DNA from: an uncultured Clostridium sp.
GTDB lineage: Bacteria; Bacillota; Clostridia; TANB77; CAG-508
Reading direction: 5' to 3'
Assembly: GCA_900557045.1 (NCBI GenBank)
Contig: USQY01000006.1
Span: 1 to 45,447 of the forward strand
DNA length: 45,447 bases
The number at the start of each line of letters is the position of its first letter. The stretch's first letter is position 1. Below, piece after piece: positions 8,738 to 16,964 of this stretch. The notes beneath the pieces were generated by a model. It was not told the DNA's origin. It ran no database searches and worked only from the letters and a program-made list of their open reading frames with translations. The translations under genes and the position numbers were made by a program.

Positions 8738-9523
8738 TTGAAAAACACATTAATAAGTATAAAAAAATATGGTTTTTTGCTGAGTGAATTAATAAGTAGA
8801 GACTTTAAAGTAAAATATAAAAGAAGTGTACTAGGCGTGTTTTGGAGTTTACTTTACCCATTACTTATGATGGCAGTAATGGCAGTAGTATTCTCAAACG
8901 TATTTAAGTTTTCAACTCCAGGAGTAAGCTATTTATCTTACTTACTAATTGGTCTTACTTACTTTAACTACTTCAGTGAAGCTTCAAACCTTGCAATGAG
9001 TAGCGTTGTTGCTAACTTCTCACTTATAAACAAAGTTTATATGCCAAAGTATATATTTCCACTTAGTAAATGCTTATTTGTAGGAATAAACTTTTTATTG
9101 ACACTAATTCCACTATATCTAGTATTGATTTTTACTGGCACTGGAATTAATTGGTACCACTTAATATTACCTTTCTCATATATATGTTTATTCATGTTTA
9201 CTCTTGGTATGGGCTTAATCTTATCAACAGTTGCAGTATTCTTTAGAGACATGTTCTATGTATACGGAATAATAATAACTATATGGACTTACCTTACACC
9301 AATAATGTATGACATTTCAATTATTTCAAATACTGTATTACAAAGTATTATGAAACTAAATCCAATGTATCAAATAATAAACTTTGCAAGAACAATAATA
9401 CTTTATAACACACTTCCAACATTAACTCAGTTTATAGGATGCTTCCTAAGCGGGTCTCTTGCCTTAATTATTGGTATATTACTATTTAAGAAAAATCAAG
9501 ACAAATTTATATACTATGTCTAG
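8738..9523 (+). CDS. tagG: Polysaccharide/teichoic acid ABC exporter permease (TagG/Wzm-like)
   Basis: 261 aa with six membrane segments, the ABC-2 permease size. The N-terminal amphipathic region ends in SRDFKVKYKRSVLGVFWS, the signature of TagG/Wzm/KpsM permeases, and the motif LSTVAVFFRDM before TM4 is also typical. Start is TTG with AAGGAGG at 8725-8731. It forms the membrane channel for a lipid-linked polymer together with the ATPase immediately downstream (9-base gap). No ambiguity about the family; the substrate (wall teichoic acid-like or O-antigen-like) is inferred from neighbours TagA and MnaA. Confidence 0.9.
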   Translation: MKNTLISIKKYGFLLSELISRDFKVKYKRSVLGVFWSLLYPLLMMAVMAVVFSNVFKFSTPGVSYLSYLLIGLTYFNYFSEASNLAMSSVVANFSLINKVYMPKYIFPLSKCLFVGINFLLTLIPLYLVLIFTGTGINWYHLILPFSYICLFMFTLGMGLILSTVAVFFRDMFYVYGIIITIWTYLTPIMYDISIISNTVLQSIMKLNPMYQIINFARTIILYNTLPTLTQFIGCFLSGSLALIIGILLFKKNQDKFIYYV

Positions 9524-9532
9524 GAGGATCAA

Positions 9533-10276
9533 ATGAAAGAAAATATGATTGAAGTGAAAAACATATCTATGAAATTTAATCTTGGTATAGAAAAAGGCTT
9601 TTCTCTAAAACAAGGTTTTGTAGATATGTTCAAAAAGAAAGAAAAAATAAATAATGACTTCTGGGCATTAAAAAATGTTAATTTTGATGTAGAAAAAGGA
9701 GAAGTTGTAGGTTTTGTCGGATCAAACGGAGCTGGGAAGTCTACACTACTAAAAGTAATCGCAGGAGTCATGAAACCTACTAAAGGGAAAGTAAGTGTTT
9801 ACGGTAACATATGCCCAATGATCGAACTAGGAGCAGGATTTGATAGCCAACTAACTGCAAGAGAAAATATCTACTTAAACGGTGCCGTTATGGGTTACTC
9901 AAAAGAATTTATTAACTCTAAATTTGACGAAATTGTCTCATTTAGTGAACTCTCTGAATTCTTAGATGTTCCAATACAAAACTTCTCTTCAGGCATGATA
10001 GCTAGACTAGCTTTCTCAATTGCTACTGTAGTTGACCCAGAAATACTTATTGTAGACGAAATACTTTCAGTCGGCGACATGGCTTTTCAAAAGAAAAGTG
10101 AAGAAAAAATGTTAAATATGATAAATGGCGGCACTACTGTCTTATTTGTTTCCCATTCAATTGATCAAATAAGAAACATGTGTAATAAAGTTGTATGGAT
10201 AGAAAAAGGAGAAGTACAAGCTATCGGTGGTAAAGAAGTTTGTGATAAATATATAGAATTTATGAATAATAAATAA
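9533..10276 (+). CDS. tagH: Polysaccharide/teichoic acid ABC exporter ATPase (TagH/Wzt-like)
   Basis: 247 aa. Walker A GSNGAGKST at residues 63-71, the TagH/Wzt-specific GAGFDSQLTARENIYLNG segment, a FSSGM signature, Walker B ILIVDE followed by LSVGD, and the H-loop VSHS. The protein stops at the end of the nucleotide-binding domain: the C-terminal extension that binds the polymer in Wzt, or the long tail of Bacillus TagH, is absent. That fits exporters that recognise the lipid carrier rather than a chain cap (inference). GGAGG precedes the ATG; nine bases separate it from the permease stop. Confidence 0.92.
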   Translation: MKENMIEVKNISMKFNLGIEKGFSLKQGFVDMFKKKEKINNDFWALKNVNFDVEKGEVVGFVGSNGAGKSTLLKVIAGVMKPTKGKVSVYGNICPMIELGAGFDSQLTARENIYLNGAVMGYSKEFINSKFDEIVSFSELSEFLDVPIQNFSSGMIARLAFSIATVVDPEILIVDEILSVGDMAFQKKSEEKMLNMINGGTTVLFVSHSIDQIRNMCNKVVWIEKGEVQAIGGKEVCDKYIEFMNNK

Positions 10277-10280
10277 ACTA

Positions 10281-10308
10281 TTAACAAATTTCTTTTTTGT
10301 GATAGAAT
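10281..10308 (+). promoter_or_regulatory. Promoter of the LtaS/OpgB-like gene
   Basis: TTAACA, 16-bp spacer, TGA-TAGAAT extended -10 at 10303-10308; the ATG lies at 10332. Confidence 0.6.
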
Positions 10309-10331
10309 ATAGTTGACTTAAGAGGTGAAGT

Positions 10332-11768
10332 ATGAAGAAAAAAATATTTGCATATATATTAGTTGTAATTCCACTTATAGTACTATTTTTACTAATGTGG
10401 ACAAAAGAATACTATGGAAACACAAAACTAGATGAAATAATATTCGTTTTACTAACTCCAGCAGCTGGTACAAGCATAGAAATAGTTTTAGACGCTGCCA
10501 TGTATACTCTTATTCCTGTAATGTTATACACAATCATTTTCTTAATATTACATGAACTAAGTAAAAAGCATGAGTTTATCAACAAGATATTCACATTCTT
10601 AATTATTGGTGGACTTTTATTAATGTGTTACACTGTTTATTACACCAATGATGCTTTTAAAGTAAAAGACTACATTGATAAAAGAGTTACATCAAATGAT
10701 TTTATAGAAAATAACTACACAAAAGTAGAATATGATAATATAGTATTCCCTAAAGATAAAAACAATTTAATAGTAATATACTTAGAAAGCATGGAAAGCA
10801 CTTTTGCTGATAAAGAAAGTGGAGGGGTTTACGATAAAAACTACATACCAAACTTAACTAAATTAGCAAAAGATAATTTGTCATTTTCAAATAAAGAAGA
10901 AGGACTAATCGGAGGAGCATACACTGCCCCAGGTTTATCTTGGACAATGTCAGGCCTTGTAGCAACAACTGCAGGTGTTCCTATAAAAACACAATTTGAA
11001 AATGCAAATGAACACAAATTCCTATATCCAAACATAATCACTCTAGGAGATATAATGAGTAAAAATGGTTACAACCTATCATTCATGCTAGGAAGTGATG
11101 CAACATTTAGTGGTATAGAAGACTATCTATATGCACACGGAAACTACAAAATACTTGACCTAGACTACTTTAAAGATAATAAATTAGTAAAAAAGAGTGA
11201 TCTAGTAGAATGGGGCTTAAAAGATAGAGACTTATTTGAACACGCTAAAACAGAATTAACGTCTCTTAGTAAAGAGGATAAACCTTTCTATTTCTCACTT
11301 ATGACAATAGATACTCACGCGCCAAAAGGTGTTACGTATAAAGACTGCAAAAGCGTAAGTAACAAAAAATACATAGACACAATTGCATGTGCAGACACTA
11401 CTATAATGGATTTCATTGACTGGCTAAGCGAGCAAGATTTTTACAAAAACACTACAATTGTACTTACTGGAGACCATATCTCTATGAGCAAAGTAGTTAA
11501 CTATAAAGACAGCGAAAGAAACATATATAACGTATTTATAAATGCAAAAAATAGTCCATCCAAACAATACAATAGACTATTCACAAACATTGACATGTTC
11601 CCAACCATATTAGGTAGCTTAGGTGTAAAAATAGAATGTGACACTCTAGGTTTAGGAACAAACTTATTTAGTGATAAAGAAACCTTAGTAGAAAGTTATG
11701 GCTATTTTGACTACTATAATAAAATCTCATACTATTCGGAGTTCTATGATAAAGAAATACTTAAATAA
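10332..11768 (+). CDS. LtaS/OpgB-like phosphoglycerol transferase
   Basis: 478 aa. Three to four N-terminal membrane segments (residues 1-115) are followed by an extracellular sulfatase-fold domain. Visible active-site elements: YLESMES with metal-ligand Glu152, the nucleophile region WTMSGL with Thr205, and TGDH with Asp381/His382. The spacing and the WT-x-SG-x-V context are closer to phosphoglycerol transferase I (OpgB/MdoB) than to Staphylococcus LtaS. The family transfers glycerol-phosphate from phosphatidylglycerol onto a polymer outside the membrane; the acceptor is not shown by the sequence. Own promoter; the 3' end overlaps the GtrA gene. Confidence 0.85.
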   Translation: MKKKIFAYILVVIPLIVLFLLMWTKEYYGNTKLDEIIFVLLTPAAGTSIEIVLDAAMYTLIPVMLYTIIFLILHELSKKHEFINKIFTFLIIGGLLLMCYTVYYTNDAFKVKDYIDKRVTSNDFIENNYTKVEYDNIVFPKDKNNLIVIYLESMESTFADKESGGVYDKNYIPNLTKLAKDNLSFSNKEEGLIGGAYTAPGLSWTMSGLVATTAGVPIKTQFENANEHKFLYPNIITLGDIMSKNGYNLSFMLGSDATFSGIEDYLYAHGNYKILDLDYFKDNKLVKKSDLVEWGLKDRDLFEHAKTELTSLSKEDKPFYFSLMTIDTHAPKGVTYKDCKSVSNKKYIDTIACADTTIMDFIDWLSEQDFYKNTTIVLTGDHISMSKVVNYKDSERNIYNVFINAKNSPSKQYNRLFTNIDMFPTILGSLGVKIECDTLGLGTNLFSDKETLVESYGYFDYYNKISYYSEFYDKEILK

Positions 11769-12144
11769 AAATGAAAGATTTATAAGATATACAATATTTG
11801 CAAGCTCTATAGCTATATTAGAAGTAATTACATTCATGTTATTCCATTCTGTGTTAAAAATAAACATCTTAATTGCAAACACTATGTCATTCTTAATAAG
11901 TGTAGTTTTACTTTACTTTGCCAATATTAAATTCGTATTTAAAACAGTATTTAAAACAAGAAAAGCAAAAATAAAAAGATTTTACCTATTTCTAGGTACC
12001 CGTGTTGCAGGCTTATTTATGGATAGTTTAGTCTTGTATATGCTTATAGAATATGCTGAGTTGGCTAGTTTCCCGTCAAAAATGATATCAGGTATATCCA
12101 CAACTTTAATAAACTATATAATAGGAAAGTATGTTTTTAAGTAA
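11746..12144 (+). CDS. GtrA-family membrane protein
   Basis: 132 aa with four membrane segments, the full GtrA length. Characteristic elements are the FIRYTIFASSIAIL first helix, NIKFVFK after the second and the NYIIGKYVFK end. GtrA proteins are thought to help flip polyprenyl-linked sugars across the membrane. The start at 11746 (GGAG five bases upstream) is preferred over the ATG at 11698, which would add residues not seen in the family; it overlaps the preceding gene by 23 bases. A second GtrA domain is fused to a HAD phosphatase at 19676. Confidence 0.85.
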   Translation: MIKKYLNKNERFIRYTIFASSIAILEVITFMLFHSVLKINILIANTMSFLISVVLLYFANIKFVFKTVFKTRKAKIKRFYLFLGTRVAGLFMDSLVLYMLIEYAELASFPSKMISGISTTLINYIIGKYVFK

Positions 12145-12156
12145 CATACTTTTTTA
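12127..12156 (+). terminator. Intrinsic terminator after the GtrA gene
   Basis: AAGTATGTT (12127-12135) pairs perfectly with AACATACTT (12143-12151), then TTTT; the stem contains the stop codon. Confidence 0.8.
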
Positions 12157-12195
12157 AAAACTTTTAAACTAAGTGTGTATTTCTTTAAAAAAATG

Positions 12196-12204
12196 TGCTA
12201 GAAT
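12196..12204 (+). promoter_or_regulatory. Extended -10 promoter of the TuaH-like gene
   Basis: TGC-TAGAAT ends 17 bases before the ATG at 12222; no good -35 is visible. Confidence 0.45.
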
Positions 12205-12221
12205 AATTATGAGGGAATGAG

Positions 12222-13493
12222 ATGAAAGAAAAAATAACAAAATTACTAAATGTGCATAAGAAATACGGATCTATTGGTTTCTGTAAAAAACTAAAAAGCT
12301 ACATAATAGCTAATTACTTAGATAAATTTAGTTTTACAACACTTGTGCATTATAATAAATATAAAAAAGAAATAAAAGAAATACTAAAAAGTAATAATTA
12401 CGACAGAATAATACTTTGGAGAAGCAGTTTTGGTTACAAAGTACACTTATTTCAAAGACCACAACACATTGCAAACAACCTAGCAAACCAAAAATGCTTG
12501 ATGTTCTACGAAGTTACAACAATGACTGACAATATTAAGGTGTATGAAAAACTAAAAGATAACTTTTACTTATTTAACTTTAACAATATATTACTAAACA
12601 AAATATTAATGAATGAATTAAAGAAAAATGATAAACCTAAATATATAGAAGTATACTCAACTGATTGGAAACTAAGCATTAAAGATATAAACAAATACAT
12701 GAATAAAGGTTTCAAATTTATTTACGAATACATTGACCATCTAAGTCCAGAACTTTCTGGCACTCTTACACTGCCAACTAATATTACCGACAAATATAAC
12801 TATGCAATGAGTAACACCGACGTTTATGTTGTAGTAACAGCTGACGTGTTAATGAATGACGTAATTAATAAACGTGGAAATAAAAACCTAGTATATAGTT
12901 CTAATGGAGTAGACTACAAATTCTTTCAAGAATTCAGTGAACACAAATTAGATTACAACTTCGCTGAAGTATTTAATAACGGAAAAAGAAATGTCTGCTA
13001 CTATGGCGCACTAGCTAAATGGTTTGACTATGACTTAATAAAAGAAATAGCTTGTTCTAACAAATATAACGTAATACTTTTTGGAATAAAATATGATGAG
13101 TCATACGACCAAAACATAACAGGTAAGGAAGAAAACATTTACTTTTTTGGACCAAAAGACTATAGTGAACTTAAATACTATGCAAGAAACTGTGATATAT
13201 TAATGGTGCCTTTTCTAATAAATGACATCACAAAAAGCACAAACCCTGTAAAAATATTTGAATACATGGCACTTAAAAAACCAATAGTAACAACTGACCT
13301 AAACGAATGCAAAAAATACAAAAGCATATTTATTGGAGAAAACCATAGTGATTTTATAAAGAAACTTGAAGAAAGCTACTTTTTAAGAAATGATAAAGAC
13401 TATTTAAAACTCTTAGACAAAGAAGCAAGAGAAAATGACTGGAGTAAAAAAGCAGAAGCTATAATAAACTTAGTTAAGAAAGATGAAAAATAA
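12222..13493 (+). CDS. TuaH-like glycosyltransferase
   Basis: 423 aa, GT-B type. The N-terminal FQRPQHIANNLA motif is characteristic of TuaH (teichuronic acid) and related glycosyltransferases. Further marks are SSNGVDYKFF, CYYGALAKWFDY, and near the C-terminus a donor-site segment with ITKSTNPVKIFEYMALKKPIV. The canonical E-x7-E is present only in a relaxed form. No membrane segment, so it works on the cytoplasmic face. GAGGG lies seven bases before the ATG. It is transcribed from its own promoter between GtrA and TagA. The polymer it builds is inferred to be a wall-linked anionic polysaccharide. Confidence 0.8.
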   Translation: MKEKITKLLNVHKKYGSIGFCKKLKSYIIANYLDKFSFTTLVHYNKYKKEIKEILKSNNYDRIILWRSSFGYKVHLFQRPQHIANNLANQKCLMFYEVTTMTDNIKVYEKLKDNFYLFNFNNILLNKILMNELKKNDKPKYIEVYSTDWKLSIKDINKYMNKGFKFIYEYIDHLSPELSGTLTLPTNITDKYNYAMSNTDVYVVVTADVLMNDVINKRGNKNLVYSSNGVDYKFFQEFSEHKLDYNFAEVFNNGKRNVCYYGALAKWFDYDLIKEIACSNKYNVILFGIKYDESYDQNITGKEENIYFFGPKDYSELKYYARNCDILMVPFLINDITKSTNPVKIFEYMALKKPIVTTDLNECKKYKSIFIGENHSDFIKKLEESYFLRNDKDYLKLLDKEARENDWSKKAEAIINLVKKDEK

Positions 13494-13503
13494 CTTTAAC
13501 TTA

Positions 13504-13532
13504 TTGATTATATTTCTTATTAATAGTATAAT
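13504..13532 (+). promoter_or_regulatory. Promoter of tagA (first copy)
   Basis: TTGATT, 17-bp spacer, TATAAT; about 45 bases of leader follow before the ATG. Confidence 0.75.
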
Positions 13533-13585
13533 TAAAGAGTGATAAAAAGTAAAAAAGTGGTTATACTAGAAGTAAGGATGATGTT

Positions 13586-14317
13586 ATGAAAGAGTATTAT
13601 TTAAATTTATATACTAAAACTAGAGACGAATATTTTAACTATTTAAAGTCCTTGCTTTTGCGTGAAGAAAAAAAGTTTGTAATAACTGCAAACACTGAAA
13701 CTTTTATGTTAGGTATAGAAGACAAAGAAATAAATGAGATGCTAATAAACCCTAATAATAGTATAATTGCAGATGGAATTGGACTTGTTAAAGGTGCTAG
13801 AATAAAAGGCTTAGATATTGAAGAAAGAATAACTGGTGTAGATGTAGCAAAATATTTATTAGAAGAATGCAGTAAAAACAATAAAAAAGTTTTCATATTT
13901 GGTGCCAAAGAAGAAGTTTTAGGCAAAATGAAAAAAGTAATAACTGAAGAATATAGTGGTATCATTATTTCAGGAATGATAAATGGTTACATTGACAACA
14001 AAGATGAAGTATTTGTAAAAATGATAAAAGAAACAAAACCAGATGTAATTTTAGTCGCTCTTGGTATTCCTTTACAAGAAAAACTTATTAATAGACACAT
14101 AAATGAATTTGAAAAAGGTATATTTGTAGGCGTAGGTGGGTCAATTGATGTATTAAGTGGTTCAATTAGACGCGCACCAAACATATTTATAAAAACAAAC
14201 ACAGAATGGCTATATAGAATAATGACGAGACCATCTAGAATTAAAAAGTTCTTCAAGTACAATGTGAAATTCGGCATAAAAACAGTATTTTCTAAAAGAG
14301 ATAGAGAAGTACTATAA
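13586..14317 (+). CDS. tagA: WecG/TagA/CpsF glycosyltransferase, copy 1
   Basis: 243 aa, GT26 family. In wall teichoic acid synthesis this enzyme adds ManNAc from UDP-ManNAc to polyprenyl-PP-GlcNAc at the membrane surface. Conserved blocks: ITANTETFML near residue 30, IADGIG with the likely catalytic Asp63, ERITGVD, VFIFGAKEEV, VALGIPLQEKLI, VGVGGSIDVLSGSIRRAP, and EWLYRIMTRPSR near the C-terminus. The C-terminal appendage that tethers TagA to the membrane is present. Host-type codon usage. It is the last gene before the AT-rich island; a diverged second copy lies at 29249. Confidence 0.92.
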   Translation: MKEYYLNLYTKTRDEYFNYLKSLLLREEKKFVITANTETFMLGIEDKEINEMLINPNNSIIADGIGLVKGARIKGLDIEERITGVDVAKYLLEECSKNNKKVFIFGAKEEVLGKMKKVITEEYSGIIISGMINGYIDNKDEVFVKMIKETKPDVILVALGIPLQEKLINRHINEFEKGIFVGVGGSIDVLSGSIRRAPNIFIKTNTEWLYRIMTRPSRIKKFFKYNVKFGIKTVFSKRDREVL

Positions 14318-14349
14318 ACCTTACTAGCAACTAGTAGGGTTTTTATTTT
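14316..14349 (+). terminator. Intrinsic terminator after tagA
   Basis: AACC-TACTAG arm pairs with CTAGTA-GGTT around a CAA loop (14317-14342), followed by T residues. It marks the left border of the AT-rich island. Confidence 0.85.
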
Positions 14350-14421
14350 AACTTTATCTCGTCATTTTGTTGAAAAACAGCCCCTTTTATGTCGTCAAAT
14401 CGTTAATTATTATAAAAAACT

Positions 14422-14449
14422 TTGATTTTTTAAAAATATGTGATATAAT
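14422..14449 (+). promoter_or_regulatory. Promoter of the phosphocholine operon
   Basis: TTGATT, 16-bp spacer, TGA-TATAAT extended -10 (14444-14449). First promoter of the island; serves the two LicC-type genes and the BCCT transporter. Confidence 0.7.
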
Positions 14450-14484
14450 AATATTGTTCAAAAAAAAGAGGTGTGTCAAGAAAA

Positions 14485-16236
14485 ATGAACAATATTCAAA
14501 AAGAAATAATACTATATTTAAAAAACAATGAATATGAAACTCAAAGAATAATTGCAAGTAATTTAAACATTTCATTAGGACTTGTTAACAAAGAGATTAA
14601 ATCATTAAAAAATGGTGGCTACTTGACTGAAAAAAATAAATTAACTGAAAAAACGAATTCTATGGTAAATATTTGCAAACCTAAAAGAGCAATTATATTA
14701 GCAGCTGGTATATGTACAAGAATGGTTCCTATTAATTCATCAATTCCCAAAGCACTTTTAAGAGTAAATGACGAAGTGATTATTGAAAAACAAATAAAAT
14801 TTTTGCATGACGTTGGAATAAAAGAAATATATATTGTAGTAGGATACATGAAAGAAAAATTTGAATATTTAATAGACAAGTATAACGTAGAATTAATTGT
14901 TAATCCATTTTATAATATAAAAAATAATTATTACTCACTATATTTAGTAAGAAACAAATTGTCAAATGCTTATATAATTCCTTCAGATATTGTAATGTAT
15001 AAGAATCCATTTTCAAAATATGAAATTGGAGCTTGGTACATGTTTTCTGAAAAAAAAGACACTAATAGTGAGTTTAAAGTTAACAAAAACAAAAGTGTTA
15101 GTTTATCACACGAAAACGCAATGCACATGATTGGCATTGCTTATATAACTTCTAATGAAGCTAAAGTTATTGAAGAAAAATTAACAAGTTTTGTATCAAA
15201 AAATGTAGATGATTATTTTTGGGAAAAGGCACTGCAAAATAAAAATGAGTTCATAGTAAATGCAAAAATGGTGAACGATAGAGATTACTATGAAATTAAC
15301 TCTTACGAAGACTTAAGAAATATTGATCAGGATAATTTAGAATTAGAACATAAAGCAATTAAAATTATTTGTGATACGCTAAAGGTTAATATTAGTGAAA
15401 TAAAAAAAATTAAAGCCCTGAAAAAAGGTATGACAAATAAATCATTTTGTTTTGAAGTTAATCATAAAAAATATATCATGAGAATACCGGGTGAAGGAAC
15501 TGATAAGTTAATTTCCCGTAAAAATGAATATAATGTCTATTCTGTTATCAATGGAAAAAATATAGCAGACAATGTTATATATATGAATTCCGAAAATGGA
15601 TTTAAATTAACTGAATTCATTGAAAATGCTAGAGTATGTAATTATAATAGTAAAAATGATTTAAAACTTTGCATGAGCTTTTTAAAAAAATTTCATAATC
15701 TTAATTTAAAAGTAAATCATAGTTTTGATATATTTGCGAACATTGCATTTTATGAAAAATTAAGAAACGGTCATGAATCAGATTATGTTGATTATCTAAC
15801 TACAAAGAAAAACGTTTTATCTTTAAAAGATTACATAGAAAAAAACATAGAAAAAATATGTCTTTGCCATATTGATTCTGTTGCAGACAATTTTCTAATA
15901 TTTAAAGAAAATGGTATTGATAAAGTAAGACTAATTGACTTCGAATATGCTGGCATGCAAGATCCAGATGTTGATATTGCTATGTTTTGTATATATTCTA
16001 TGCTTGATAGAAAACAAATTGATAATTTGATAGATATATATTATGAAGAAAACTGTAAGCCAAATATACGAATTAAAATTTATTGTTATATTGCAGCATG
16101 TGGTTTGTTGTGGAGCAATTGGTGTGAATATAAAAAAATATTAGGTATTGAATTTGGTGAATATTCACTAAAACAATATCGCTACGCAAAAGAATATTAT
16201 AAAATTGCAATAAATGAAATGGAGAAGTTGAAATGA
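14485..16236 (+). CDS. HTH-LicC-LicA fusion: choline kinase and phosphocholine cytidylyltransferase
   Basis: 583 aa in three parts. Residues 1-60: a winged-helix DNA-binding-like region (RIIASNLNISLGLVNKEIKS). Residues 66-~285: nucleotidyltransferase with LAAG-x-CTRM, IPKAL and a SDIVMY acidic site, as in LicC, which makes CDP-choline. Residues ~290-583: choline/aminoglycoside-kinase fold with KGMTNKSF glycine loop, Brenner motif H462-x-D464 (CHIDSVADNFL) and DFEYAG with Asp485/Glu487, as in LicA. One chain could phosphorylate choline and activate it. In the LicC domain the signature reads GICTRM instead of GxGSRM, so activity may be reduced. ATG 14485 is preferred over GTG 14473, which overlaps the AGAGGTG ribosome site. 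ATGA overlap with the next gene. Confidence 0.85.
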   Translation: MNNIQKEIILYLKNNEYETQRIIASNLNISLGLVNKEIKSLKNGGYLTEKNKLTEKTNSMVNICKPKRAIILAAGICTRMVPINSSIPKALLRVNDEVIIEKQIKFLHDVGIKEIYIVVGYMKEKFEYLIDKYNVELIVNPFYNIKNNYYSLYLVRNKLSNAYIIPSDIVMYKNPFSKYEIGAWYMFSEKKDTNSEFKVNKNKSVSLSHENAMHMIGIAYITSNEAKVIEEKLTSFVSKNVDDYFWEKALQNKNEFIVNAKMVNDRDYYEINSYEDLRNIDQDNLELEHKAIKIICDTLKVNISEIKKIKALKKGMTNKSFCFEVNHKKYIMRIPGEGTDKLISRKNEYNVYSVINGKNIADNVIYMNSENGFKLTEFIENARVCNYNSKNDLKLCMSFLKKFHNLNLKVNHSFDIFANIAFYEKLRNGHESDYVDYLTTKKNVLSLKDYIEKNIEKICLCHIDSVADNFLIFKENGIDKVRLIDFEYAGMQDPDVDIAMFCIYSMLDRKQIDNLIDIYYEENCKPNIRIKIYCYIAACGLLWSNWCEYKKILGIEFGEYSLKQYRYAKEYYKIAINEMEKLK

Positions 16237-16964
16237 ATAAAGTAAAAAGAGCAATTATTTTGGCAGCTGGCAAGGGAAGTAGGATGAAACCTGTTACAGA
16301 TTTTGTACCCAAACCTCTAGTCAAAGTAAATGGAGTAAGTTTTATTGAAACAATTATAACTGCATTAATTAGTAATAATATTGATGAAATATATATAGTT
16401 GTTGGTTACATGAAAGAAAAATTCACATTTTTAAAAGAAAAATATTCAGAAGTAATTTTAGTTGAAAATCCATATTATGATACTTGTAACAATATTTCAT
16501 CTCTATTCGTTGTAAAAGATAAAATAGAAGAAAGTATTATTATGGATGCTGATCAATTAATAAAAAATCCGAAAATATTATTTACAGATTTTGAAAAATC
16601 TGGATATAGTTGTAAATGGATTAGTGAGTATGAAAATGATTGGATTCTGAAAATTAATGCGAATAAAGAAGTAATTTCATGTAATAGAAACGGTGGAATA
16701 GGTTGGAGATTATATAGTATTTCCAGATGGACAAAAGAAGATGGAAAAAAGCTAAGTGAATTACTTGAAAAAGAATTTATTTATAATAAGAATACTCAAT
16801 TGTATTGGGATGATATAGCAATATTTTGCTATCCAGATTTATTTAATTTAACAATATATGAAATAAAAGATGAAGATATGTATGAAATTGATACTTTAGA
16901 TGATTTGATAAAATTTGATTCAAGTTATTTAAAATATAAAGGAGATGAGAATAATGAAAAATAA
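16233..16964 (+). CDS. licC: CTP:phosphocholine cytidylyltransferase (LicC-like)
   Basis: 243 aa, single nucleotidyltransferase domain. Intact signature LAAGKGSRMKP at residues 10-20, PKPL with Lys27, and an MDADQLI metal site. LicC makes CDP-choline from CTP and phosphocholine for decoration of surface polymers. It shares the run EIYIVVGYMKEKF with the LicC domain of the preceding fusion, indicating duplication within the operon; here the nucleotide-binding loop is canonical, so this may be the catalytically competent copy. Start overlaps the upstream stop by four bases (ATGA). Another sugar-1-phosphate substrate cannot be ruled out, but the neighbours favour choline. Confidence 0.83.
   Translation: MNKVKRAIILAAGKGSRMKPVTDFVPKPLVKVNGVSFIETIITALISNNIDEIYIVVGYMKEKFTFLKEKYSEVILVENPYYDTCNNISSLFVVKDKIEESIIMDADQLIKNPKILFTDFEKSGYSCKWISEYENDWILKINANKEVISCNRNGGIGWRLYSISRWTKEDGKKLSELLEKEFIYNKNTQLYWDDIAIFCYPDLFNLTIYEIKDEDMYEIDTLDDLIKFDSSYLKYKGDENNEK

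Noticed and set aside
14350..14400. Short CGTCA-type direct repeats after the tagA terminator as an attachment or integration site
   Set aside because: The repeats are too short and imperfect, and no matching copy was found at the right border near 32340.
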